Origin: JAQVWU01 sp964628455
GTDB lineage: Bacteria > Bacillota > Clostridia > Oscillospirales > CAG-272
DNA length: 8,376 nt
NCBI GenBank assembly: GCA_964628455.1
Contig: CAZVPD010000161.1
Coordinates: 1-8,376, forward strand
Reading direction: 5' to 3'
Below, piece after piece: positions 1 to 6,841 of this stretch (position 1 is the stretch's first letter; each line of letters begins with the position of its first letter). The notes below the pieces were generated by a model. It did no database searches. It was not told where the DNA came from and saw only the letters and a program-made list of their open reading frames with translations. Made by a program: the position numbers and the translations under genes.

Positions 1-84
1 GGTTGGGATTCGTAGTTTTATTGATATGAGTTTACACAATTATCTTGACACGACCAACGACGCCCCGGAATGATAACTCCGAAA
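1..84 (+). repeat. Intergenic repeat, copy 1 (cut by window edge)
   Basis: Bases 5-55 match bases 3429-3479 with about 6 differences in 51 by eye, sharing the cores TATGAGTTTAC and ATCTTGACAC. Similarity continues weakly to about base 84. The left end of this copy lies outside the window. A TTGACA at 45-50 sits inside the repeat, but no convincing -10 follows at the right distance, so I do not call a promoter. No family was recognised. Confidence 0.7.
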
Positions 85-117
85 GCAGGGGGGAGCGGCA
101 GCTATCCCCTGCCTTTT
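85..117 (+). terminator. Terminator-like hairpin between repeat copies 1 and 2
   Basis: GCAGGGG (85-91) pairs with CCCCTGC (106-112) and is followed by CTTTT. The T tract is short, so this may be a moderate terminator for a gene left of the window. A hairpin followed by T residues also precedes repeat copy 3, so it may be part of the repeat unit. Confidence 0.55.
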
Positions 118-119
118 CC

Positions 120-220
120 AAAGCGGGATGTCTTCCGGGGTAAACCCGATATCCTTTCCGGTACCGGAAAGGATACACAGCCTTATGGATATGTTTTTAC
201 ACAATGATCCTGACGCAGCC
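120..220 (+). repeat. Intergenic repeat, copy 2
   Basis: Bases 124-163 match 3384-3423 with 3 differences in 40, centred on CCGGGGTAAACCCG. Bases 191-220 match 3450-3479 with about 6 differences in 30. The segment between (164-190) is unlike copy 3 and instead completes a perfect palindrome. Copies 1 and 2 therefore lie in near-tandem order. A short open frame runs through (128-349), but it has no ribosome binding site and follows repeat rather than gene features. Confidence 0.7.
150..175. repeat. Perfect 26-bp palindrome
   Basis: The left arm TATCCTTTCCGGT (150-162) is followed directly by its exact reverse complement (163-175), with no spacer. Copy 3 of the repeat has only the left arm. 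In RNA it would form a hairpin only by opening the central bases. It could be a protein binding site or the result of a template-switch rearrangement; nothing in the sequence decides which. Confidence 0.75.
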
Positions 221-464
221 GCTTATCATAAAATCATATGCATTCAGCGGCAGTCTGTGACAGAATCCGCTCCCCGGCCGGCAGTACCTGTGTTCGATAT
301 TATACCGGTGCCGGCGTCGAAGCCGGTTTTACATCCTATCCGATCTTGAAACCGCTGACTTTTACAGCGGGTTCATGTTTCGTTAACAATAGCGATAAAG
401 TCCGTAAATAAAATAGATACGGTATACGACAGTGCCCCTAAACAGAAAATAGAGAGGTAAAATT
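221..464 (+). other. Gene-free leader upstream of the GH3 gene
   Basis: No gene is visible. There is a short hairpin CCGGC (311-315)/GCCGG (322-326) followed by TTTT, and another CCGCTG (352-357)/CAGCGG (365-370) without a T tract. A possible -10 TAAAAT lies at 409-414, but no -35 sits at normal spacing, so the GH3 promoter is unresolved. The ribosome binding site GAGAGG (452-457) lies 7 bases before the ATG at 465. Confidence 0.4.
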
Positions 465-3026
465 ATGTCCGTCGATCAATCGTCTCAAAAATTCAAAGAC
501 TATACGCTTCCGATAAAAGAGCGCGTGGCCGACCTCATGAGCCGCATGGAGCTCAAAGAGAAGCTGATGATCATCATAGAGACCTCGCAGGCAAACGACA
601 GACTCGGAATACCGAAATATTTTCACGGCAACGAGGCGCTTCACGGCATCGTAAGGCCGGGTAACTTCACGGTTTTTCCGCAGGCGATAGCGCTCGGTGC
701 GGCCTTTGACGAGCAGCTCATACACGATATCGCCGACGCCGCCTCGGATGAAGCGAGGGCGCGTTACTTCCACGGCAGAGGCGTTGACGTGCCGGAGGAG
801 GCCTATGACGGCAGATACAACGGGCTGCTGACCTTCTGGTCGCCCGATCTGAATCTCACGCGCGACCCGCGCTGGGGAAGGACCGCCGAAACCTACGGCG
901 AGGATCCGTATCTTGCCGGCAAACTCGGCGCGGCCTTTGTCAGAGGCCTGCAGGGCGACGACCCGAAATACCTCAAGGCCGTCGCGACGCCCAAGCATTA
1001 CACGGCAAACAACGAGGAGCATAACAGATTTTCCTGCAACGCGGAAATGAGCGAGAAGACGCTGCGCGAATACCATCTCGTCCCATTTTACATGGCGGTC
1101 AGAGAAGGAAAATGCGCGGCGGTCATGGCCGCGTATAACGCGATAAACGGCACGCCCTGCCACATGAGTCATAAGCTGCTGACCGAGATCCTCCGCGAGG
1201 AATGGGGCTTCGACGGTTATGTCGTCTCGGATTGCAGCGGGATCGCGCGGATATGGGATGCGCACAGGATATTCTGCGAACCGGAGGACGCGGCTTCGGC
1301 GGCGTTAAACGGCGGTATCGACCTCGAATGCGGCAGCTACAGCCCATACGAGCATTTTTATTACGAGTTTCTCGAAAAGCAGCTTAAAAACGGCAAGACT
1401 TCGCTCAAGCGTATAGACGAGGCGTGCGGGCGCGTGCTCACCGCGCGATTCAGACTCGGCCAGTTCGACCCCGACGATGAGGTGCCGTTTTCGAAGATAC
1501 CCCTGTCTGTGATCGGCTGCGAAAAGCACGCGGAACTTGCGTACAGAGCTGCATGCGAATCCATCACACTCCTCAAAAACAACGGCGTACTGCCTCTTAA
1601 AGCGACGGAAACGGTAGCCGTCACAGGCAACAACGCCCATCTGTGTCAGTTCGGCGATTACAGCGGAACGCCCGCGAATCCTCCGATCTCGCCGCTCGAC
1701 GGTATCCGCGCCGCAGCGGACGATAAATGCGTTCACGCACGCTGGAGCTTTATCACCTCGAGCGAGAATTATGTTACGGTAGACGGTGATTTTCTGCGCA
1801 CGGAGGACGGCGGGAGCGGACTTCGCGGCAAATACTACAATAACGCCGCTTTTCTCGGAGCGGCGAAAACGAGGACCGACAGGAAGATAGAATTTGCGTG
1901 GCGCGAGCAGATGCCCGACACATACATTGACACGCCGCAATACTCCATACGCTGGACAGGTTTTCTCGCACCGGCCGTATCGGGGCTGTATATGCTCCGT
2001 CTGTCGTATGACGGTTCGGCGATATGCGAGCCTCCGGCGATAACCATAAACGGCGCCGGCATGGGTACTCAGACGGCGGTCGAGCTGAAGGCCGGAGAGA
2101 AGACTCCCATCACGGTGGAATACAGAAAATCCGCCGAAAATCCCAGGATCGTTCTCGAATGGATCGTACCGAAAAGCGACGGCGCGGACGTTTTCGCGGA
2201 GGAATGCAAAGCGGCAGCGGAATGCGATAAGGTCATTGCCGTCATAGGCTTGGGAACGGACTACGAAAGAGAAGGTCACGATAAGGAATCTCTCGATATT
2301 CCCCGCGAGCAAACCGAACTTCTCAGAAGGCTCTATAATGTAAACAGGAATCTTATCGTTGTCCTTGAAAACGGCAGTCCGGTTTCGATTCCGTGGATTC
2401 ACGAAAACTGTGCGGCGGTCGTCGAGGCGTGGTATCCGGGCGAGCAGGGCGGACGCGCGCTCGCCGATATTCTATACGGCAAGGTCAATCCGAGCGGCAG
2501 ACTGTGCGCGTCCTTTCCGGTGTCGGCCGACGACCTTCCGGCGTTCGACAACTATGACAACGAGCGCGGACGGACATATATGTACGCGAAAAAAGAGCCG
2601 CTTTATCCGTTCGGCTTCGGGCTTTCATACACGGAATATTCCTACGGCGATATAAAAGCGGAGAAGACCAGCAGCGCGGCCTGCGCATTATCTTTCGACG
2701 TTAAAAACATCGGCGGTATGGCGGGTGATGAAGTGATTCAGCTTTATATCGACAGCGCCGGATTTGAAAATCAGCCGAAATTCCGACTGGTCCGTTTCAC
2801 GCGGGTAAACCTCGAAGCGGGCGAAAGCAAAGAGATACGATTTGATCTCGGCGAAAGAGATTTTTCGCTGATAAACAACGACGGGCGCAGAGTAGTTTTA
2901 AACGGCGAATATACGGTATACGCGGGAGGCTCCGCGCCCGACGGAAGAAGCGCCGCGCTCGGAGCGGCGGAATGCGTTGCAGTGAAGGTCAGGATAACGG
3001 ACGCGAATCATGAAATAGCTTATTGA
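465..3026 (+). CDS. GH3 beta-glucosidase/beta-xylosidase-like enzyme with PA14 insertion
   Basis: This 853-residue protein should hydrolyse terminal beta-linked glucose or xylose from oligosaccharides, by the retaining mechanism of family GH3. The N-terminal barrel (about 20-330) carries the family motifs DPRWGR (134-139), ETYGEDPYL (142-150), KHY (177-179) and GYVVSDCSGI (251-260), where Asp256 is the expected nucleophile. The GH3 C domain is split: residues about 380-420 and 580-690 flank a PA14-like domain (about 450-570, starting LRGKYYNN), which in related enzymes shapes the substrate pocket. EREGHD (601-606) contains the likely acid/base Glu603. A fibronectin-III-like domain follows (about 750-822, with GDEVIQLYI and GEYTVYAGG). 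There is no signal peptide, so it probably acts in the cytoplasm on imported sugars. The start at 465 is supported by GAGAGG 7 bases upstream and an N-terminus typical of the family. DLECG (286-290) recalls xylosidase-type members, but substrate cannot be fixed from sequence. It stands alone, without a sugar transporter or regulator beside it. Family assignment is very secure. Confidence 0.95.
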   Translation: MSVDQSSQKFKDYTLPIKERVADLMSRMELKEKLMIIIETSQANDRLGIPKYFHGNEALHGIVRPGNFTVFPQAIALGAAFDEQLIHDIADAASDEARARYFHGRGVDVPEEAYDGRYNGLLTFWSPDLNLTRDPRWGRTAETYGEDPYLAGKLGAAFVRGLQGDDPKYLKAVATPKHYTANNEEHNRFSCNAEMSEKTLREYHLVPFYMAVREGKCAAVMAAYNAINGTPCHMSHKLLTEILREEWGFDGYVVSDCSGIARIWDAHRIFCEPEDAASAALNGGIDLECGSYSPYEHFYYEFLEKQLKNGKTSLKRIDEACGRVLTARFRLGQFDPDDEVPFSKIPLSVIGCEKHAELAYRAACESITLLKNNGVLPLKATETVAVTGNNAHLCQFGDYSGTPANPPISPLDGIRAAADDKCVHARWSFITSSENYVTVDGDFLRTEDGGSGLRGKYYNNAAFLGAAKTRTDRKIEFAWREQMPDTYIDTPQYSIRWTGFLAPAVSGLYMLRLSYDGSAICEPPAITINGAGMGTQTAVELKAGEKTPITVEYRKSAENPRIVLEWIVPKSDGADVFAEECKAAAECDKVIAVIGLGTDYEREGHDKESLDIPREQTELLRRLYNVNRNLIVVLENGSPVSIPWIHENCAAVVEAWYPGEQGGRALADILYGKVNPSGRLCASFPVSADDLPAFDNYDNERGRTYMYAKKEPLYPFGFGLSYTEYSYGDIKAEKTSSAACALSFDVKNIGGMAGDEVIQLYIDSAGFENQPKFRLVRFTRVNLEAGESKEIRFDLGERDFSLINNDGRRVVLNGEYTVYAGGSAPDGRSAALGAAECVAVKVRITDANHEIAY

Positions 3027-3268
3027 CTCCGATCACCGTTCTGTGATCAACAGGTTTACGTTCATTCGTTGCACATCCTGATCACCGTGTTCTTTATCGC
3101 GGATTTTTTCACGCCGGCGTATATCGGATACAATTTCATGTGCACCCGGGAATGGAACATGTTTTCTGATTCATGAAAGTTTCAATGCATGCGCTGACAG
3201 ATCCTTCGGCAGTCAAATTTTATATGAAACCCCTGCGGCATACCGACTTCGTATGATGCCTTTGTTTC
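3027..3268 (+). other. Gene-free stretch after the GH3 gene
   Basis: No credible gene is visible. Just after the stop codon a small hairpin GATCAC (3031-3036)/GTGATC (3043-3048) forms, but it lacks a T tract and is not a good terminator. The nonamer GATCACCGT recurs at 3031-3039 and 3080-3088. Short open frames in about 3080-3170 have no start signal and no recognised similarity. Confidence 0.4.
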
Positions 3269-3322
3269 CTGTTCCTGTTTTCGGCTGTTCTTCACTTTTA
3301 TTGTGCAGGAACAGCTTTTTTT
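3269..3322 (+). terminator. Rho-independent terminator with two alternative stems
   Basis: GCTGTTC (3284-3290) pairs with GAACAGC (3309-3315), directly followed by seven T residues (3316-3322). An upstream segment CTGTTCCTG (3269-3277) is a perfect 9-bp complement of CAGGAACAG (3306-3314) and competes for the same 3' arm. Either fold ends at the T tract, so both could terminate. It is the first good terminator after the GH3 gene, about 260 nt past its stop. Confidence 0.7.
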
Positions 3323-3340
3323 CGGAAAGCGTAAAAAAGT

Positions 3341-3380
3341 GCCGCAGCATAATTTTACTTTTGCTGCAGCCCTTTTTTTT
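3341..3380 (+). terminator. Second terminator, adjoining repeat copy 3
   Basis: GCAGCA (3344-3349) pairs with TGCTGC (3362-3367), with an imperfect outer extension, followed by CC and eight T residues (3373-3380). It lies only about 20 nt after the previous terminator, giving a tandem stop ahead of the next gene. A hairpin plus T tract in the same relative position precedes repeat copy 2. Confidence 0.6.
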
Positions 3381-3500
3381 AACCGGGATGTTATCCGGGG
3401 TAAACCCGAGATCCTTTCCGGTAGCGACGGGATTCGTAACTTTATTTATATGAGTTTACGCAATGATCTTGACACAACCGGGAATGCAACGTCGGAAACC
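3381..3500 (+). repeat. Intergenic repeat, copy 3 (most complete)
   Basis: This copy joins the left half seen in copy 2 (3384-3423) and the right half seen in copies 1 and 2 (3429-3479), so it shows the probable full unit of about 100 bases. Similarity to copy 1 may extend to about 3500 (GGAATG followed by CGGAAA). Frames crossing it are open for short distances, but none has a ribosome binding site. It ends about 75 bases before the next gene. Confidence 0.7.
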
Positions 3501-3576
3501 TTTATTTTTATATATTTTCTTTATGAACGGACCTTTTTACGATTCTTTTCGTCTGTAAGGCATGGAGGTGATTTTC

Positions 3577-5862
3577 ATGAAGAAATACAGTTTAAAAGAA
3601 ATATGTCACAGATCAGGTTATTTATTTCTTTTGATCCTGATAACGATTGTTCTGACCGTAATTTCGTTTGCCGGCACTGCCGGGGATGATGATACCCGTT
3701 CAACCCACGTTTTTTTCCATACGGGAAGCCCTCTTCTTTTGGACGGAGATCGCGTTTTGTCCCTGGATTCCGAAAATCCCGATGTGGCGGCTACCGTCAT
3801 CAACGGACGGACCCTTATTCCGTTAAGGGCATTCGCGGAACATTTTGGCGCGAAGGTGTCTTATGACGCCGCGTCGCGTGTTGCGATCATCGAGAATGCC
3901 GGCTCCCGCTATCTGTTTCCGATAGGAAAACAAAGCTACATCACAGAGACCGGACAGGTACGTAGAGAAATTGCCATGGATACGGGCTCTCTGATCCTGA
4001 ACGACCGCACGATGGTCCCTCTTCGTGTTTTATGCGAAGATGTGTTCCGCCATAAGGTTTCCTACTATGACAGAGTGATTGCCGTAGGTGATACCGAAAT
4101 CGATCTTGCAGCGCAAAACGAACTTGTCAAAGCAGTAAAAAGTAAAATCGGCGTTGCCCTGAAAGCCGGAAATCCGAATGAAGTCAGGGCAGCCTTAACC
4201 GGTCAAAACATCTACAGGTACGGAAAAGACGCTGTTATGACAGGTGAAATGTCTCCCACTCCCTCTCCGGAAGAGAAATCCGCAGAAGGCGCCGCCGGTT
4301 TTGATTCCGGAAGCGCGGCGAATTTTTCAAGTACAAACACACAGGTCGAAGGCATTGACGAAGCCGATCTTGTAAAGACCGACGGAGATTATATCTATAT
4401 CGCCGCGCAGTCGGCCATACGGATCCTGTCTGCGGACCGGGGTAAATTAAACGAAATAACCTTGCTTCGGATCGATGAGAAGAAGAATATCCGGGAAATC
4501 TTTCTGGACGGTGACCGTCTGGTTGTGATAGGTACAAGAAACGAATACGATGCAGCCTATCCTGCAAATGAGGGAACGGACGAAAAAATGCTTATGCCGA
4601 GTTTCATTCCGATGAAAACTTTTACATTTGCAGACGTTTATAATGTTTTTGATCCGAAAAATCCCGTTTTTATAAAGAGCCATGAAATAGAAGGATCCTA
4701 TCAGACCGGCAGAAAGAACGGGGACATCGTTTACCTGGTTTCAAACACCGTTTTATATGGCGATGCCTATCTGCCGGAAGTGATGGATACCGCAACCGGG
4801 TCCGCCGCAAAGGCCTGTGCGCTTGACGACGTCATGATCCTGCCGCGATATCCGGCTCAGGGCTTCGTTGTGGTTTCCGCCATGGATATCAGAACCGATG
4901 AAAAAGCGGAAATCGAAGCCATTGCCGCCTCCGGAAGTGTGACCTATATGAATGACCATGCCCTATACATCGCGGCCTCGGATTTTAACGGGAAAACATC
5001 GATTACCAGGTTTTCCGTAAACGGTCTCCGTATCGGCTATGCGGGATCCGGAGAAGTACCCGGTTATCTGATCAACCAATTTGCAATGGATGAATTCGAA
5101 GACCATCTGAGGGTTGCCGTTACGGTTTGGGGCGAAGACAACAGCCTGTATGTCCTTGATCCTTCCATGAACATTTCCGGTTCGGTGACAGGGCTTGCGA
5201 AAGGAGAAAACATTTACTCGGTCCGTTTTATCGGGAACAAAGGATATATGGTCACCTTCCGGACGGTGGACCCTCTTTTCGTCTTCGACCTTTCCGACCC
5301 CGTCCATCCAAGGGTAACGGGCGAGCTTAAAATTCCCGGATTCAGCAATTATCTCCATCCTGTCGATGAAAACCATCTGTTGGGAATAGGCATGGATGTC
5401 AGGGAAATTTATGAAAAAGACAAATACGGAAACGAAATCGTCGTCGGCACACGGCAGGGGGGAATCAAGATTTCTTTGTTCGACGTGTCCGACATGGGAA
5501 AGCCGGTGGAAGTGTCACAGGTTATACTCGGCAGTGCCGGCAGTTATTCCGAAGCGCTGAATAACCACAAGGCGATTATGTTTGACCGGCAGGGCAAAAA
5601 ATTCGGCTTTGACGCTTCCGTGACATCCGGTCCGGTCTCTTACAGGTTTGACCGGGGCGCAGCCGTATTCGGTTATGCGGACAACCGGGTCACGGTTAAG
5701 AATTTCCTGATTTCCGAACCGTCGGAGAACTACGGCAGCGACGTTCCGAACGCGGGGCGCATCCTGTATATCGGCGATGAACTCTATTATATACAGGGAA
5801 GTAAAATCATTTCTTATGATTATGACACCTTCCGTGAAATCGACTCTCTGATCCTGTATTAA
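3577..5862 (+). CDS. Stalk-domain plus beta-propeller surface protein
   Basis: This 761-residue protein has no known reaction. A hydrophobic segment (about 15-33, YLFLLILITIVLTVISFAG) after a basic N-terminus should act as signal peptide or membrane anchor; there is no lipobox cysteine. Residues about 45-172 form a copper-amine-oxidase-N-like stalk domain of two units, NGRTLIPLRAFAEHFG (76-91) and LNDRTMVPLRVL (141-152), as in many secreted clostridial proteins. A polar linker (about 222-250, Pro/Ser/Gly-rich) leads to a beta-propeller domain (about 250-761) of the type described by PF09826. Its hallmarks are TQVEGIDEADLVKTDGDYIY (255-274), NYLHPVDENHLLGIG (591-605) and ALNNHKA (660-666). Family members are extracytoplasmic and functionally uncharacterised. 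The ATG at 3577 is preferred over one at 3562 because GGAGGTG (3564-3570) lies 6 bases ahead of it and the later start gives a standard signal sequence. The gene is monocistronic, with terminators on both sides. Its promoter is not clear. Confidence 0.9.
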   Translation: MKKYSLKEICHRSGYLFLLILITIVLTVISFAGTAGDDDTRSTHVFFHTGSPLLLDGDRVLSLDSENPDVAATVINGRTLIPLRAFAEHFGAKVSYDAASRVAIIENAGSRYLFPIGKQSYITETGQVRREIAMDTGSLILNDRTMVPLRVLCEDVFRHKVSYYDRVIAVGDTEIDLAAQNELVKAVKSKIGVALKAGNPNEVRAALTGQNIYRYGKDAVMTGEMSPTPSPEEKSAEGAAGFDSGSAANFSSTNTQVEGIDEADLVKTDGDYIYIAAQSAIRILSADRGKLNEITLLRIDEKKNIREIFLDGDRLVVIGTRNEYDAAYPANEGTDEKMLMPSFIPMKTFTFADVYNVFDPKNPVFIKSHEIEGSYQTGRKNGDIVYLVSNTVLYGDAYLPEVMDTATGSAAKACALDDVMILPRYPAQGFVVVSAMDIRTDEKAEIEAIAASGSVTYMNDHALYIAASDFNGKTSITRFSVNGLRIGYAGSGEVPGYLINQFAMDEFEDHLRVAVTVWGEDNSLYVLDPSMNISGSVTGLAKGENIYSVRFIGNKGYMVTFRTVDPLFVFDLSDPVHPRVTGELKIPGFSNYLHPVDENHLLGIGMDVREIYEKDKYGNEIVVGTRQGGIKISLFDVSDMGKPVEVSQVILGSAGSYSEALNNHKAIMFDRQGKKFGFDASVTSGPVSYRFDRGAAVFGYADNRVTVKNFLISEPSENYGSDVPNAGRILYIGDELYYIQGSKIISYDYDTFREIDSLILY

Positions 5863-5888
5863 TATCAGCGCCCGGATAAGCAAAATAA

Positions 5889-5920
5889 GGGCTGCCGTCC
5901 ATACGGCAGGCCCTTTTTTT
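5889..5920 (+). terminator. Strong Rho-independent terminator
   Basis: GGGCTGCCGT (5889-5898) pairs with ACGGCAGGCCC (5903-5913) with one bulged C and a four-base loop, followed by seven T residues. It lies 27 bases after the stop of the beta-propeller gene and should end its transcript. It is itself flanked by a 10-bp inverted repeat, CCGGATAAGC at 5872-5881 and GCTTATCCGG at 5939-5948. Confidence 0.9.
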
Positions 5921-5947
5921 CGGTTATTTCAAACTCCCGCTTATCCG

Positions 5948-6210
5948 GATGAATTCATCATCTGTACCGATATGGCAGAAACTGTATTTTGCATCGCTGC
6001 CCGATTCTGTCATGCAAATGCTGCTGCTTCTTTTCGTACCGCACTTGCGGGTGTGCTTTGGCGTACCGTTTTCATTTGTGCCGCAAAGACAGCGTTGTGA
6101 TGAACTGCGTTTTCATACAGTGTTTCGTCATTCGCGAAATATTCAACCAAATCACGGTCGATACATCCGGTTTGAATCAGGTACGCGAACACACAATTCA
6201 TCGTGCGGTT
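5948..6210 (-). pseudogene. Decayed DUF3991/Toprim-type mobile-element gene fragment
   Basis: Read on the minus strand, 6201-6085 encodes VFAYLIQTGCID, then DLVEYFANDETLYE and HHNAVF, which I recognise as the DUF3991 signature of proteins combining DUF3991 with a Toprim_2 domain. These are common on clostridial conjugative elements. After HHNAVF the original frame continues with unrelated residues to a stop at 6010, but a shift of one base (consistent with a single deletion near 6080) restores GTNENGTPKH, then GSDAKYSF and HIGTDDEF, matching the next part of the family order. Similarity fades near 5948, next to the terminator. The start and the whole Toprim half are missing, so it is a dead fragment. 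The family call is from memory of the consensus; the shared order across the frameshift is the main support. Confidence 0.6.
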
Positions 6211-6510
6211 TACGGGAGATTGTTCGGAATGTATGAAGCCCGGACGTCTTGTCGGCGCATACAGCTGCCAAAACGGCAGACGGTAAAAATATCGACGACG
6301 GATAACCCTGACAAGCATTATATATGCAAAGAGAAAATCCGGGAATACAATAAAAAAATAAAAAACATATGTTGGAAATGCTTTAGGAACAGCTTGCAAT
6401 GGGACTTATATCCGAAGAAGATACATATTAAAAGCTTTGATTGTCTGTATAATACGTATCTGTCACTCTCCTTTGTAAATAAAATTTGCAATGAATCGTG
6501 TGTCTTCGTA
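6211..6510 (+). other. AT-rich gene-free stretch before the toxin-antitoxin operon
   Basis: No intact gene is visible. A plus-strand open frame (5989-6522) covers most of it, but it is rich in cysteine, lacks a ribosome binding site and lies over the minus-strand pseudogene. Near 6366-6440 one plus frame, interrupted by stops, reads EQLAMGLISEEDTY, resembling a short helical-hairpin tail seen in small proteins. This may be another decayed gene end. Confidence 0.35.
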
Positions 6511-6539
6511 TTGCATTTTTGAATATAATGTGTTACAAT
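6511..6539 (+). promoter_or_regulatory. Promoter of the toxin-antitoxin operon
   Basis: TTGCAT (6511-6516) and TACAAT (6534-6539) are separated by exactly 17 bases, and TG at 6531-6532 gives an extended -10. An overlapping TATAAT (6524-6529) has a poorer -35. Transcription would start near 6546, about 26 bases before the antitoxin ATG. Confidence 0.7.
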
Positions 6540-6547
6540 GTATATAC
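6540..6547. promoter_or_regulatory. Candidate autorepressor operator
   Basis: GTATATAC is a perfect 8-bp palindrome adjoining the -10 and covering the predicted transcription start. RelB/DinJ antitoxins are ribbon-helix-helix dimers that bind palindromes in their own promoters, so this position fits an operator. The short AT-rich palindrome could arise by chance. Confidence 0.4.
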
Positions 6548-6571
6548 TGATTAGGAAAGGTGGTGCTTGGT

Positions 6572-6841
6572 ATGGCACAGACAACACTCAGCATTCGTAT
6601 GGACGAAAATGTGAAGAAACAATTTGATGCTTTCTGCGCCGAGGTCGGAATGAATACATCCGTCGCTATCACACTGTTCGCCAAGGCTGTGTTGCGTGAA
6701 CGTAAAATTCCGTTTGAAATCGGACTGCCGGACGATCCGTTTTACAGCGATGAAAACTTCGCCAGATTAAACGCCGCGGCGGAGCGTATGAAAAAAAACA
6801 GCGGAACCGTACACGAACCGATAGAAACCGACGATGAATAA
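6572..6841 (+). CDS. RelB/DinJ-family type II antitoxin
   Basis: This 89-residue protein should neutralise the toxin encoded directly downstream and repress the shared promoter. TTLSIRMDENVKKQFD (4-19) is the ribbon strand and first helix of the ribbon-helix-helix fold. MNTSVAITLFAKAV (27-40) is the second helix, and the family-typical IPFEI lies at 46-50. The C-terminal part (DPFYSDENFARLNAA, then an acidic tail) is the expected toxin-binding region. I choose the ATG at 6572 because GGAAAGGTGG (6554-6563) is well placed before it; the upstream GTG at 6560 lies within that binding site. The gene overlaps the toxin gene by 8 bases, implying coupled translation. The classic YoeB partner is YefM of the Phd fold, so this is a mixed-family pair, though such pairs are familiar in Firmicutes genomes. 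Confidence 0.92.
   Translation: MAQTTLSIRMDENVKKQFDAFCAEVGMNTSVAITLFAKAVLRERKIPFEIGLPDDPFYSDENFARLNAAAERMKKNSGTVHEPIETDDE

Noticed and set aside
45..50. TTGACA within the repeat, also at 3469-3474, as a -35 box
   Set aside because: No acceptable -10 sequence lies 16-18 bases downstream in either copy.
128..349. Small plus-strand open frame of 73 codons over repeat copy 2
   Set aside because: It has no ribosome binding site, and the shared residues with repeat copy 3 follow from the DNA repeat, whose other copies are broken by stops.
438..1265. Long minus-strand open frame antisense to the GH3 gene
   Set aside because: It is a shadow of the strongly supported GH3 coding frame; it has no recognisable domain or ribosome binding site.
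1305..2402. 365-codon minus-strand open frame within the GH3 gene
   Set aside because: It arises from the codon bias of the GC-rich GH3 gene on the opposite strand; its protein is arginine-rich and low in recognisable motifs.
3031..3048. GATCAC/GTGATC hairpin right after the GH3 stop as a terminator
   Set aside because: The stem is only 6 bp and no T tract follows; better terminators lie at 3284-3322 and 3341-3380.
3303..3689. 128-codon open frame across terminators and repeat copy 3
   Set aside because: It runs through two terminators and overlaps the start of the beta-propeller gene in another frame, with no ribosome binding site.
5989..6522. 177-codon cysteine-rich plus-strand open frame
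   Set aside because: It lacks a ribosome binding site, has unusual composition, and lies antisense to the DUF3991 remnant, which explains the conserved part.
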